From Burkholderiales bacterium (GTDB lineage Bacteria; Pseudomonadota; Gammaproteobacteria; Burkholderiales; Usitatibacteraceae), in contig JAHCAK010000016.1 of assembly GCA_019634955.1 (NCBI GenBank), positions 19,306 to 83,305 of the forward strand: 64,000 bases of DNA, in the 5' to 3' direction. Shown piece after piece: positions 31,411 to 39,142 of this stretch. A program made the position numbers and the translations under genes. Position 1 is the stretch's first letter, and every line of letters begins with the position of its first letter. The notes beneath the pieces were generated by a model. It was not told the origin of the DNA, did no database searches, and was given only the letters and a program-made list of their open reading frames with translations.

Positions 31411-31868
31411 CCTCCCCCCATCGCGAAGCCGCTGCAAGAGCGGTCGAGATCTACACCGATGGCGCATGCAAGGGCAATCCCGGCCCCGGGGGCTGGGGGG
31501 CCCTGCTCACCTTCGACGGGCAGGAGAAGGAGCTGTGTGGCGGGGAGCTCACGACCACCAACAACCGCATGGAGCTCACGGCGGTGATCGAGGCGCTGGC
31601 GGCGCTGAAGCGCCCCAGCCGCGTGATCCTGCACACCGACTCGCAGTACGTGCAGAAGGGCATCACGGAGTGGATCCGCGGCTGGAAGGCGAAGGGCTGG
31701 AAGACGGCCGCGAAGGCGCCGGTGAAGAACGTCGACCTCTGGAAGCGGCTGGACGAGCTGGCCGCCTTGCACCACGTCGACTGGCGCTGGGTGAAGGGGC
31801 ACGCGGGGCACGACGGCAACGAGCGGGCGGATGCGCTGGCGAACCGCGGGGTCCCTTCGGGGCGGTAG
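31407..31868 (+). CDS. rnhA: Ribonuclease HI
   Basis: Degrades the RNA strand of RNA-DNA hybrids; 153 residues from a GTG that overlaps the methyltransferase stop. All four catalytic carboxylates are present: Asp18 in [16 protein letters not shown], Glu56 in NNRMELTAV, Asp78 in LHTDSQYV and Asp142 in NERADALA. The basic handle ([20 protein letters not shown]) is complete. It lies upstream of dnaQ, the usual order in this group. Confidence 0.96.
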   Translation: MTSPHREAAARAVEIYTDGACKGNPGPGGWGALLTFDGQEKELCGGELTTTNNRMELTAVIEALAALKRPSRVILHTDSQYVQKGITEWIRGWKAKGWKTAAKAPVKNVDLWKRLDELAALHHVDWRWVKGHAGHDGNERADALANRGVPSGR

Positions 31869-31889
31869 GGCGGGAAGACCGATGGAACC

Positions 31890-31919
31890 GCGGATGAACG
31901 CGGATGAACGCAGATGAAG
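31890..31919 (+). repeat. Three tandem 10-base units GCGGATGAAC
   Basis: GCGGATGAAC occurs twice exactly (31890-31899, 31900-31909) and once with two changes (31910-31919) in the gap between rnhA and dnaQ. Short arrays of this motif are scattered in many bacterial genomes; the role is unknown. Confidence 0.8.
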
Positions 31920-31953
31920 GTGCACGAGGGCTGGCAAGGGGAGCGATGAAGGC

Positions 31954-32658
31954 ATGAGAAGGATCGTGCTCGACACCGAGACGACGGGGCTGGAGCCGTC
32001 GGAGGGCCACCGCGTGATCGAGATCGCGTGCGTGGAGCTCTTCGACCGCAGGGCCACGGGCCGCAACTTCCACCGCTACCTCAACCCGGACCGCGAGATC
32101 GACAAGGCGGCGGTCGAGATCCACGGGCTCACGACCGAGTTCCTGGCCGACAAGCCGCGCTTCGGCGACATCGCCGACGAGCTGGTGGAGTTCCTGGAAG
32201 GCGCCGAGGTCCTCATCCACAACGCGGCCTTCGACGTGGGCTTCCTCGACGCGGAGTTCGCGCTCGTCGGGCGGCCGGGCGTGAAGACGGTGTGCACGGT
32301 GACGGACACGCTCGCCATGGCGCGCGAGCTGCACCCGGGCAAGCGCAACTCCCTCGACGCGCTGTGCGAGCGCTACCAGGTGGACAATTCGCGCCGGTCG
32401 CTGCACGGGGCGCTCCTCGACGCGCAGCTGCTCGCCGACGTATGGCTCGCGATGACCCGTGGGCAGGACACGCTCGACATCTCCCAAATGGCCGGCGCCG
32501 CCGCGGGCGAGGGCGGCGGGCGCATCGAGCGGCCGGCGCGGCTCGCGGTGGTCCGCGCGGGCCCGGACGAGCTGGCCGCTCACGCGGCCATGTGCGAGCG
32601 CATCGACGCGGAGAGCAAGGGCCGCTGCCTGTGGAAGCAGGCCGGGGCGCCCCCCTAG
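31954..32658 (+). CDS. dnaQ: DNA polymerase III epsilon subunit (3'-5' exonuclease)
   Basis: Proofreading exonuclease of 234 residues. The DEDDh motifs are in order: VLDTETTGLEP (Exo I), HNAAFDVGFLDAEF (Exo II) and HGALLDAQLLADVW (Exo III). The C-terminal tail after about residue 185 is the variable segment that binds the polymerase alpha subunit. It is the last gene of the methyltransferase-rnhA-dnaQ run, and its stop is two bases before the GGDEF-EAL gene. Confidence 0.94.
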   Translation: MRRIVLDTETTGLEPSEGHRVIEIACVELFDRRATGRNFHRYLNPDREIDKAAVEIHGLTTEFLADKPRFGDIADELVEFLEGAEVLIHNAAFDVGFLDAEFALVGRPGVKTVCTVTDTLAMARELHPGKRNSLDALCERYQVDNSRRSLHGALLDAQLLADVWLAMTRGQDTLDISQMAGAAAGEGGGRIERPARLAVVRAGPDELAAHAAMCERIDAESKGRCLWKQAGAPP

Positions 32659-32660
32659 CC

Positions 32661-34367
32661 ATGCCCGCCGCCCCGGACACGCGCACGGAGGAGCTGAGCC
32701 GGCTGGCGGCGCGGCTGGTGGCGCTGGGGGCGATCCCGATCGCGGTCTTCTGCGGCGCCTTCGCGCTCGCGCGCGCCGCGCTCGGCGTGACGCAGCAGGC
32801 GCAGGCCCTCACCTGGATGATCGCGCTCGCGGCGGCGGTCGGCGCGGTTTTCGTGCTGGCCCGGCGCACGGCGCGCGCGCTCGACGGCGAGGTGCAGGTG
32901 ATCCGCGAGGCGGTGCGCCACGTCTCGGCCGGGGCGCGGGAGACGGAGCTGCCGGAGCTGGACCCGCCGCTCGAGGGCCTCAAGCGCCAGGTCCTCTCGC
33001 TCGCCACGGACTTCCAGGCGAAGGAGCAGCGCCTGCAGGAGCGCCTCGACACCGCGCGCCAGCAGGTCTTCTTCCTCACCACGCACGACCCGCTCACCGG
33101 GCTCGCCAACCGGAAGACCCTCGAGGAGCGGCTGGAATCGGCGCTCGCCAACGCCCGCAGCCTCGGCGGCACCCACGGGCTGGTCTATCTCGACATCGAC
33201 TTCCTGCACCGCATCAACGACGCCTTCGGCCACCTCGCCGGCGACGAGCTGCTGCGCGGCCTCGTGCCGGTGCTGAAGGCGAGCCTGCGCGAGGAGGGCC
33301 TGCTCGCGCGCATCGGCGGCGACGAGTTCGCGGTGCTGCTGGAGAACTGCAGCGCCGACTACGCGATGCAGGTGGCGCTGCGCCTTCGCGACGCCGTGCA
33401 GGCCTGGCAGTTCGAGTGGAAGGACCATGCCTTCCAGGTGGGCGTGAGCGCGGGCGTGGTGGCGATCACGCGCCTCACGCCCAGCCTCTCGGCCATCTTC
33501 AACGAGGCCGACAGCGCCTGCTTCGCCGCCAAGGAGCAGGGCAGGAACCGCGTGGTGGCCTTCCACGAGGCGCAGGGCGCGCAGTCCATGCGCCAGACGA
33601 GCCGCGGGTGGCTGAAGCGCATCAACGACGCCATCTCGGGCGGGGCCTTCACGCTGCTCTACCAGCCGTTCCTGCCGCTCGCCGCCACGCGGGTCGCCGG
33701 CGCGCCCCCGCGGGTGGAGGCGCTGCTGCGCATGAGCGAGACGGGCGGGGAGCTGATCCTGCCGATGTCCTTCATCCCGGTGGCCGAGCGCTACGACCTC
33801 ATGCGCACCATCGACCGGTGGGTGGTGGAGCGCGCGTTCTCGGACTTCCGCCGCCTCGCGCGCGAGAGCGGCCGCGATCGCCCGGCCGAGTTCTCGATCA
33901 ACCTCTCGGGCCACTCGCTCACGGCGCCGGATTTCGCCGACGTGGTGCGCGAGCTCTTCGCGCAGTACGGCGTGCCGCCGTCGAGCATCTGTTTCGAGAT
34001 CACGGAGACGGCGGCCATCGCCAACGTCGAGCGCGCGCGCGGCGCGATCGAGGGGCTGCGCGCCATGGGCGCGCGCTTCTGGCTGGACGACTTCGGCAGC
34101 GGGCTTTCCTCCTTCAACTATCTCAAGCACTTCCCGGTCGACGGGCTCAAGATCGACGGGCTGTTCGTGAAGGGCGTGGCGAGGAACCCGCTGGACCACG
34201 CCCTCGTCGAGGCGATCCAGAAGATCGCCGCTTCCCTGGGGCTCGCCACCGTCGCCGAGTGCGTGGAGAGCGAGGAGATCGCCCAGCGCCTCGTGGAGAT
34301 CGGCGTGCCCTGGGGGCAGGGCTTCCACCTCGGTCCCCCCGGCCGCCTGGACGCCGTCATCCCCTGA
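32661..34367 (+). CDS. GGDEF-EAL domain protein (cyclic-di-GMP turnover)
   Basis: A 568-residue membrane signalling protein. Two transmembrane helices (about 18-41 and 50-68) are followed by a short HAMP/coiled-coil linker. The GGDEF domain has the active-site sequence GGDEF at 219-223, and the EAL domain has EAL at 353-355. The diguanylate cyclase active site is intact, but the RxxD inhibition site reads REEG (210-213). Key EAL residues are retained (SINLSG, EITET, DDFGSG, LKIDG and AECVES), so both activities are possible. No sensor domain is recognisable. It starts two bases after dnaQ. Confidence 0.92.
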   Translation: MPAAPDTRTEELSRLAARLVALGAIPIAVFCGAFALARAALGVTQQAQALTWMIALAAAVGAVFVLARRTARALDGEVQVIREAVRHVSAGARETELPELDPPLEGLKRQVLSLATDFQAKEQRLQERLDTARQQVFFLTTHDPLTGLANRKTLEERLESALANARSLGGTHGLVYLDIDFLHRINDAFGHLAGDELLRGLVPVLKASLREEGLLARIGGDEFAVLLENCSADYAMQVALRLRDAVQAWQFEWKDHAFQVGVSAGVVAITRLTPSLSAIFNEADSACFAAKEQGRNRVVAFHEAQGAQSMRQTSRGWLKRINDAISGGAFTLLYQPFLPLAATRVAGAPPRVEALLRMSETGGELILPMSFIPVAERYDLMRTIDRWVVERAFSDFRRLARESGRDRPAEFSINLSGHSLTAPDFADVVRELFAQYGVPPSSICFEITETAAIANVERARGAIEGLRAMGARFWLDDFGSGLSSFNYLKHFPVDGLKIDGLFVKGVARNPLDHALVEAIQKIAASLGLATVAECVESEEIAQRLVEIGVPWGQGFHLGPPGRLDAVIP

Positions 34368-34371
34368 TCGA

Positions 34372-34447
34372 GACGTTCGGGGACTGACGTTCGGGGACTG
34401 TCCCCGATTTTGGGAACTGTCCCCGAATGTCTTGGGGACAGTCCCCA
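34372..34447. repeat. GGGGAC/GTCCCC repeat cluster downstream of GGDEF-EAL
   Basis: A 14-base direct duplication GACGTTCGGGGACT (34372-34385, 34386-34399) runs into GGGGACTGTCCCC at 34393-34405. A GGGAACTGTCCCC variant near 34412 and GGGGACAGTCCCC near 34434 follow. Same family as the clusters at 11.7, 16.3 and 53.7 kb. Confidence 0.8.
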
Positions 34448-34465
34448 ACAGGCCGGTCCCCGGGC

Positions 34466-34471
34466 TATAAT
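34466..34471 (+). promoter_or_regulatory. -10 box of the cytochrome c pair
   Basis: A perfect TATAAT just after the repeat cluster, 75 bases before the first cytochrome ATG. No clear -35. Confidence 0.45.
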
Positions 34472-34546
34472 TCGCGCCGAGCCGGCGGCGGGCCTTGGGA
34501 AGAGGGCCGGTCGCCAATCCCCAAGCCCAGACCAGAACGAGACGCC

Positions 34547-34870
34547 ATGTCCCGCACCCGCCTCATCCTCGCCGCAGCCATCACCGCGGCCCTCGCCTCG
34601 ACGGCCCACGCGGCCGGCGACCCCGCCGCCGGCAAGCAGAAGAATTTCCAGTGCAAGGGCTGCCACGGCATCCCCGGCTGGAAGACCGCCTTCCCGGAGG
34701 TCTACCACGTGCCGAAGCTGGGCGGCCAGCACGCCGCCTACCTCGTGACCGCCCTCAAGCAGTACAAGTCGGGCGAACGCGACCACACCACCATGCGCTC
34801 CATCGCGGCGACCCTCTCCGAGAAGGACATGGAGGATCTCGCGGCCTACTACTCGCAGGCCGGGAAGTGA
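34547..34870 (+). CDS. Small class I cytochrome c (first of pair)
   Basis: A 107-residue periplasmic monoheme cytochrome c related to c553/c4 halves. A signal peptide spans residues 1-23 (STAHAAGD). The heme site CKGCH is at 36-40, and the axial methionine is probably in the HTTMRSIAATLSEKDMEDLAAYY region. It starts at the ATG after a weak ACGAG site, since an upstream in-frame start lies inside the promoter. It is followed after eight bases by a paralogue of exactly the same length. Likely an electron carrier to a terminal oxidase or another periplasmic enzyme; the partner is unknown. Confidence 0.9.
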   Translation: MSRTRLILAAAITAALASTAHAAGDPAAGKQKNFQCKGCHGIPGWKTAFPEVYHVPKLGGQHAAYLVTALKQYKSGERDHTTMRSIAATLSEKDMEDLAAYYSQAGK

Positions 34871-34878
34871 GGCGCGCC

Positions 34879-35202
34879 ATGAAGACCTTCTCCATCGCCC
34901 TCGTGGCCCTCGCCCTTTCCGCCCCGGCCCTCGCGGCCAAGGGCAACCCCGACGCCGGCAAGGCCAAGGCGGAGACCTGCAAGGCCTGCCACGGCGAGAC
35001 CGGCGCCAGCGCCAGCGCGGAATTCCCGAAGATCGGCGGCCAGCACGCCGACTACCTCGCCACCGCGCTCAGGCACTACAAGCTCGGCAAGCGCAAGAAC
35101 CCCATCATGGCCGGGCAGGTCGCCACGCTCTCCGAGAAGGACATGGCGGACCTCGCGGCGTACTACGCCTCGCAGCCCGGCGGGCTCGCGCTCAAGTACT
35201 GA
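34879..35202 (+). CDS. Small class I cytochrome c (second of pair)
   Basis: The tandem paralogue, also 107 residues. Signal peptide to about residue 20 (APALAAKG), heme motif CKACH at 34-38, and the shared GGQHADYLATALRHYK and ATLSEKDMADLAAYYASQ segments, with the axial Met in NPIMAGQ. The pair together resembles the two halves of a diheme cytochrome c4 made as separate proteins. A terminator follows 25 bases after the stop. Confidence 0.92.
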   Translation: MKTFSIALVALALSAPALAAKGNPDAGKAKAETCKACHGETGASASAEFPKIGGQHADYLATALRHYKLGKRKNPIMAGQVATLSEKDMADLAAYYASQPGGLALKY

Positions 35203-36091
35203 CCGCGCCCGCAGCCGTTTCGCGAGAAGCCCGGCCGAGTGCCGGGCTTTTTGCTGGCGCCACGGCCGGCGCGAGCTTGCGCAGGCGCCAGTAGAGCTCC
35301 CCCGGCCAGCCCGGGAACGCCGCGCCGAAGAGCAGGTTCGCGCGCAGCCACGCCTCCGAGTCCTCCAGCGCGCTCCCCGAGGCCCGCAGGCCGAACGCGC
35401 CGGCCCGGAAATCGACGGCGAGGCCCGCCGCGAGCGCCATCCGCTCGAGGCGCGGCGGCGAGAACGCCGAGACATGGCCGAAGGGCTTCGCCGTGCGGCG
35501 CAGGCGCCTTTCGCGAAATGGCGCGAGCCACGCCGGCAGCGCAGGGAAGCCCCCGAGCACCACGCCGCCCGGGCGCACCAGCGCCGCGAGGCCGGCCAGT
35601 GCGCGCTCCGGCTCGCGCAGGTGCTCGAGCACGTGCAGCGCGATCACCGCGTCGTATCCCTGCGGCGCCAGCGCGGCACCGAGACCGTCGAGCGACGAAC
35701 CGTCGTCCAGGTCCGCGGCGTGAAGCCGGCCATAGCCCAGGCCCATGAGGCGAGGGGCGTCCAGGGCGCAGTCGATCGCGTCCCAGGCCGCGTAGGGATC
35801 GTGCCCCTCGAGCGGGCGGGCGCCGTCGACGAAGGCCTTCATCTGGCCGCGGTGCACGCCGGCCTCGAGCACACGCAGGGGCCGGCCGTGCCGCAGGGCT
35901 TCCTCGCGCAGCAGGCGCTCGACGAACCAGTAGCGGAGCAGGCGGAAGGGCACGCGGCGCGAGGCGGCGCGGGCGGTGATGCCGAAGTCGGGGTCGCGGG
36001 CGCTCGCATTGGCGGCGAGCGCATCCGCATCCCACAGGAGGGAACGCAGGTTTCGCACGGAAAGCTCCTCGAAAGGGGTCGCGGCGGGCAC
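35192..36091 (-). CDS. SAM-dependent methyltransferase
   Basis: About 299 residues with a class I methyltransferase core. LRVLEAGVHRGQMKAF is the motif I region, YDAVIALHVLEHLREPERALAGLAALVRPGGVVLGGFP carries the HVLEH and RPGG blocks. The substrate is unknown; similar proteins sit in polysaccharide or lipid modification loci. The start is a GTG at 36091 without a clear ribosome site, so it is uncertain. The last 20 or so codons overlap the terminator hairpin and the end of the cytochrome gene (11-base convergent overlap), so the true C-terminus may differ functionally. Confidence 0.8.
   Translation of the reverse strand: MPAATPFEELSVRNLRSLLWDADALAANASARDPDFGITARAASRRVPFRLLRYWFVERLLREEALRHGRPLRVLEAGVHRGQMKAFVDGARPLEGHDPYAAWDAIDCALDAPRLMGLGYGRLHAADLDDGSSLDGLGAALAPQGYDAVIALHVLEHLREPERALAGLAALVRPGGVVLGGFPALPAWLAPFRERRLRRTAKPFGHVSAFSPPRLERMALAAGLAVDFRAGAFGLRASGSALEDSEAWLRANLLFGAAFPGWPGELYWRLRKLAPAVAPAKSPALGRASRETAAGAVST
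35228..35252 (+). terminator. Rho-independent terminator of the cytochrome pair
   Basis: An 8-base-pair stem AGCCCGGC/GCCGGGCT with a five-base loop and a TTTTT tail. It lies inside the 3' end of the convergent methyltransferase gene. Confidence 0.85.
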
Positions 36092-36124
36092 GGCGTGCCC
36101 GGTCGGAAAGGCCTTGTCGGGAAC

Positions 36125-36490
36125 TCAGGCGGGAGGGCCCCGCGGGGCGCAGGCTCTTCGCGGCGCGCTGGCCGGTGGCGCAGGCGGGTCGGCGGGGAGG
36201 TCGTGGCGGGCATCGCTCGCAGGCGCGACCGGCGTGGCGACGGCGCAGGCCAGGGCCGGATCGTCCACGCGGTGGGCGTCGGAAACCACGACCGGGTCGG
36301 CGGCGGGGACTTCCTCGCCGACGGCCGCGTTCGCGAAATCGGCGCCCGGCGCGTGCACCCCGCCCACGTGCCCGGCGGGCAGCCGGCCCATCGCGTGGGC
36401 GTGCAGCAGCGGCTGCATCGCGAAGAGGAGCAGCGCGACCAGCGCGAGGCGCAGGCCGGAGAGGCGGGAGCGAGGGAGCGAGCGGTCCAC
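36125..36490 (-). CDS. Small secreted protein of unknown function
   Basis: A 121-residue protein from a GTG start. It has one N-terminal hydrophobic helix (about 11-31, GLRLALVALLLFAMQPLLHAHA) that could be a signal peptide or anchor, then a Pro/Ala- and His-containing low-complexity body ending RGPPA. No known domain is recognised. The frame is open far upstream, but only this part has the signal-peptide pattern. It is upstream of the methyltransferase on the same strand, 33 bases away. It could be a spurious ORF, but the signal sequence argues for a real one. Confidence 0.5.
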   Translation of the reverse strand: MDRSLPRSRLSGLRLALVALLLFAMQPLLHAHAMGRLPAGHVGGVHAPGADFANAAVGEEVPAADPVVVSDAHRVDDPALACAVATPVAPASDARHDLPADPPAPPASAPRRACAPRGPPA

Positions 36491-36552
36491 GGTGCGCGGA
36501 TTATGGGGGGGACCGCGCCGCCATTCGATTGTGAATCGCAAGCCCCGGGCCG

Positions 36553-36558
36553 TAAGAT
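36553..36558 (+). promoter_or_regulatory. Possible -10 box before glycosyltransferase
   Basis: TAAGAT followed by nine bases and ATG. Transcription from it would leave a leader of three bases or fewer, like the other leaderless candidates in this window. Weaker match. Confidence 0.3.
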
Positions 36559-36567
36559 CGCGGGGCC

Positions 36568-37539
36568 ATGACGCCGACGCCGGATTTCGAGACGCTCTGG
36601 GCCGAGGCCCACGCCTGCCACCAGCGCGGCGACGCACGCGGGGCCGTCCTGGCGCTTTACCGCGCCGTGGCGCTGCGCCCCGACGACATGCGCGCGCTCG
36701 CGCACCTGTGCCGCACGCTCTACGAGCACGCCGAGCTCTTCGCGCCGCCCCCCGCGCCGCCGGCCGCGGGGCCGGCACCCCTCGTGTCGGTGGTGACCTG
36801 CAGCATCGACGCCGCGAAGTACGCCCGCGTGAAGGCGTCGTTCGCGCGCGCCTTCGGCGAGGACCCATGGGAACTCGTCGGCATCCACGACGCGAAGTCG
36901 CTGTGCGAGGGCTACGCGCGCGGCTTCGCGCAGGCGCGCGGCGACCTCGTCGTCTTCAGCCACGACGACGTCGAGATCCTCACGCCGGGGCTCGGCCGCG
37001 CGATCGCGGTGGCGCTGGCCGAGGCGGACGTGGCGGGGCTCGCGGGCACGACGCGGCTCGCGGGCCCGGCCTTCGCCTGGAGCGGCAAGGCGTTCGCGCG
37101 CGGGCGCATCGCCGAGCCCGGCCGCGGCCACGCGGGCGTGGACCTGGTCGTCTTCAACCCGACGCCGCGGGTCACGCCCGGCATGCAGGCGCTCGACGGC
37201 GTCTTCATCGCCGCGACCCGCCGCGCGGTGGAGGCCGTCGGCTTCGACGCCGCGACCTTCGACGGCTTCCATCTCTACGACGTGGACTTCACCTGGCGCG
37301 CGCACCTCGCGGGCCTGCGCGTGGCGATCACGCCGGGGGTCGTCGTCCGCCACGATTCCACGGGCGCCTTCGACGCGAAGTGGGAGCACTACGCGGGCCG
37401 TTTCCTCGCGAAGTTCCCGGGGCTGCTGGGCGAGCGCAAGGCGAGCGACATGCTGCGCATCCCCTTCCCCGACGCGCCGGCGCTGGTCGCGTTCTGCGCG
37501 CGCCTGGACGAGGCGGGCCGCGCCGCCTCAGCCGGCTAG
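36568..37539 (+). CDS. Glycosyltransferase-like protein (GT2-like fold) with TPR-like N-terminus
   Basis: A 323-residue protein. Residues 1-55 resemble a TPR pair (ACHQRGDARGAVLALYRAVALRPDD). The rest resembles the StrF/GT2-like family: a start strand LVSVVTCSID, a FSHDDVEILTPG segment equivalent to the DxD region, and DVDFTWRAHLAGLRVAITPGVVVRHDS near the end. It probably transfers a sugar to a surface polymer, but donor and acceptor are unknown. Its end overlaps the convergent DUF1841 gene by 12 bases. Confidence 0.75.
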   Translation: MTPTPDFETLWAEAHACHQRGDARGAVLALYRAVALRPDDMRALAHLCRTLYEHAELFAPPPAPPAAGPAPLVSVVTCSIDAAKYARVKASFARAFGEDPWELVGIHDAKSLCEGYARGFAQARGDLVVFSHDDVEILTPGLGRAIAVALAEADVAGLAGTTRLAGPAFAWSGKAFARGRIAEPGRGHAGVDLVVFNPTPRVTPGMQALDGVFIAATRRAVEAVGFDAATFDGFHLYDVDFTWRAHLAGLRVAITPGVVVRHDSTGAFDAKWEHYAGRFLAKFPGLLGERKASDMLRIPFPDAPALVAFCARLDEAGRAASAG

Positions 37540-37965
37540 CTTCGCGGCGAGGCAGCCGAGGTAGGCGGCGTTGTCGAAGGGCGCGCCGTTGCGCTGCGCC
37601 TGCCAGACCTGCTCGGCAAGGCAGTCCATCACCGCGTGCCGCGCCTCGTGCGCCGAATCGTGCTTCGCGGCCAGGCGCTGCACGGCGTCGCGGATGCCCG
37701 GCGGCTGGTCGATGGACACCTGCTCCTCGATCGCGAGGTGCATCGACAGGTGCAGAAAGGGGTTGGTCTCGCCGCCCTCGGGCCGCCATTCGCGCTCGCG
37801 GTAGCGATCGGGGTCGGCGAGCACCGCGTGGTACTCCGGGTGCTCCATGACGAGCGCCAGCGCCATCGACTCCAGCGGCGTGAGCGCCTGGCCCGCCCGC
37901 GACCGGGCCCACAGGCCGAAGAAGAACTCGCGCACCTGGTCCCGCGTGGGGTTGAAGAGGCTCAT
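37528..37965 (-). CDS. DUF1841 family protein
   Basis: A 145-residue conserved hypothetical protein of the DUF1841 family ([65 protein letters not shown]). The conserved His-rich HLSMH segment could bind a metal, but no activity is known. The ATG overlaps the nth stop (ATGA). It is the last member of the ald-rnfB-nth-DUF1841 run. Confidence 0.9.
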   Translation of the reverse strand: MSLFNPTRDQVREFFFGLWARSRAGQALTPLESMALALVMEHPEYHAVLADPDRYREREWRPEGGETNPFLHLSMHLAIEEQVSIDQPPGIRDAVQRLAAKHDSAHEARHAVMDCLAEQVWQAQRNGAPFDNAAYLGCLAAKLAG

Positions 37966-38636
37966 TTCGGCAGGCGCGGGCGCCTCGGGGCCGGGGGCGC
38001 GGCGAGCGCCGCCTTGTCCTTCCACCCGCAGGGCGCGTAGACGCGGCACTCGCCGCACTTCGGCTTCCGCGCGAGGCAGGTGTAGCGCCCGTGGAGGATG
38101 AGCCAGTGGTGCGCGTGCAGGCGGAACTCCGCCGGCACGGCCTTCAGGAGCCTCTCCTCCACGGCGAGCGGGTCCTTGCCCGGCGCGAGCCCCGTGCGGT
38201 TGGCGACGCGGAAGATGTGCGTGTCGACCGCCATCGTGGGCTCGCCGAAGGCCACGTTCAGCACCACGTTGGCCGTCTTCCGCCCCACGCCGGGGAGCCT
38301 CTCGAGGGCCTCGCGCGTGCGCGGCACCTCGCCACCGTGCTCTTCCAGCAGGATGCGCGAGAGCGCGATCACGTTCCTCGCCTTGGTGCGGAAGAGCCCG
38401 ATGGTCTTGATCGCCTCGCGCAGCGCCTCCTCGCCCATCGCGACGATGGCCGCGGGCGTGCCGGCCACGGGGAATAGCTTGCGCGTGGCGAGGTTCACGC
38501 CCTTGTCGGTCGCCTGCGCCGAGAGCACCACGGCGACGAGCAGCTGGTAGGGCGTGCCGTACTCGAGCTCGCTCTTCGGCTCGGGATCGGCCTCGCGCAG
38601 GAGGCGGAAGAACTCGTGGCGGGCGTCGGGCTTCAT
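37962..38636 (-). CDS. nth: Endonuclease III (DNA glycosylase/AP lyase)
   Basis: Base-excision repair enzyme of 224 residues that removes oxidised pyrimidines. The helix-hairpin-helix [14 protein letters not shown] provides the catalytic Lys, with the catalytic Asp in [14 protein letters not shown]. The C-terminal [4Fe-4S] loop has the four cysteines of C-x6-C-x2-C-x5-C ([19 protein letters not shown]). It is coupled by ATGA overlaps to rnfB upstream and DUF1841 downstream. The link to an Rnf-type ferredoxin parallels the rsx-nth order of E. coli. Confidence 0.96.
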   Translation of the reverse strand: MKPDARHEFFRLLREADPEPKSELEYGTPYQLLVAVVLSAQATDKGVNLATRKLFPVAGTPAAIVAMGEEALREAIKTIGLFRTKARNVIALSRILLEEHGGEVPRTREALERLPGVGRKTANVVLNVAFGEPTMAVDTHIFRVANRTGLAPGKDPLAVEERLLKAVPAEFRLHAHHWLILHGRYTCLARKPKCGECRVYAPCGWKDKAALAAPPAPRRPRLPK

Positions 38637-39142
38637 TCGAGGGCCTCCAGGCGCGCGGCCTCCTCGGCCTCGTCGCGGGCGAGCCGGAAGGCGCGGAACG
38701 CGTGGCGCTCGCGCGAAAGCGCCGGGTCCGGGAGCTGCTCCACCGGCGCGAGCGCGATGCAGTCCACGGGGCAGGGCGGAATGCACAGCTCGCATCCCGT
38801 GCACCACGCGGCGATCACGGTGTGCATCATCCTGGGCGCCCCCACGATCGCGTCCACGGGGCAGGCGTCGATGCACTTCACGCAGCCGATGCAGCGCCGC
38901 TCGTCGATCACGGCCACCTGCGGCGGGCGGTACGCGCCGAAGGCGGGGTTGAGCGGCACCGCCGCGCGCCCGAGCACGGCGGCCAGCTTCGCCACCCCCG
39001 CGTCGCCGCCCGGCGGGCACTGGTCGATGCCGGCCTCCCCGCGCGCGATGGCCTCGGCGTAGGGGCGGCAGCCGGTGTAGCCGCACTTCGTGCACTGCGT
39101 CTGCGGCAGGAGCGCGTCGAGGCGCGCGGCGAGGTCGTTCAT
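38633..39142 (-). CDS. rnfB: RnfB/RsxB-type electron transport ferredoxin
   Basis: A 169-residue iron-sulfur protein. The N-terminal part has the Rnf/Fe-S cluster motif [16 protein letters not shown]...QCPPGG, followed by two [4Fe-4S] ferredoxin repeats ([12 protein letters not shown] and [12 protein letters not shown]). The hydrophobic anchor of classical RnfB is missing, so this is a shorter soluble version. No other rnf genes are present in the window. In E. coli the Rsx complex reduces SoxR and the cluster is followed by nth. It overlaps ald and nth by ATGA at both ends. Confidence 0.88.
   Translation of the reverse strand: MNDLAARLDALLPQTQCTKCGYTGCRPYAEAIARGEAGIDQCPPGGDAGVAKLAAVLGRAAVPLNPAFGAYRPPQVAVIDERRCIGCVKCIDACPVDAIVGAPRMMHTVIAAWCTGCELCIPPCPVDCIALAPVEQLPDPALSRERHAFRAFRLARDEAEEAARLEALE

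Noticed and set aside
31890..31919. CRISPR-like repeat array
   Set aside because: Units are contiguous 10-mers with no spacers; there are no cas genes.
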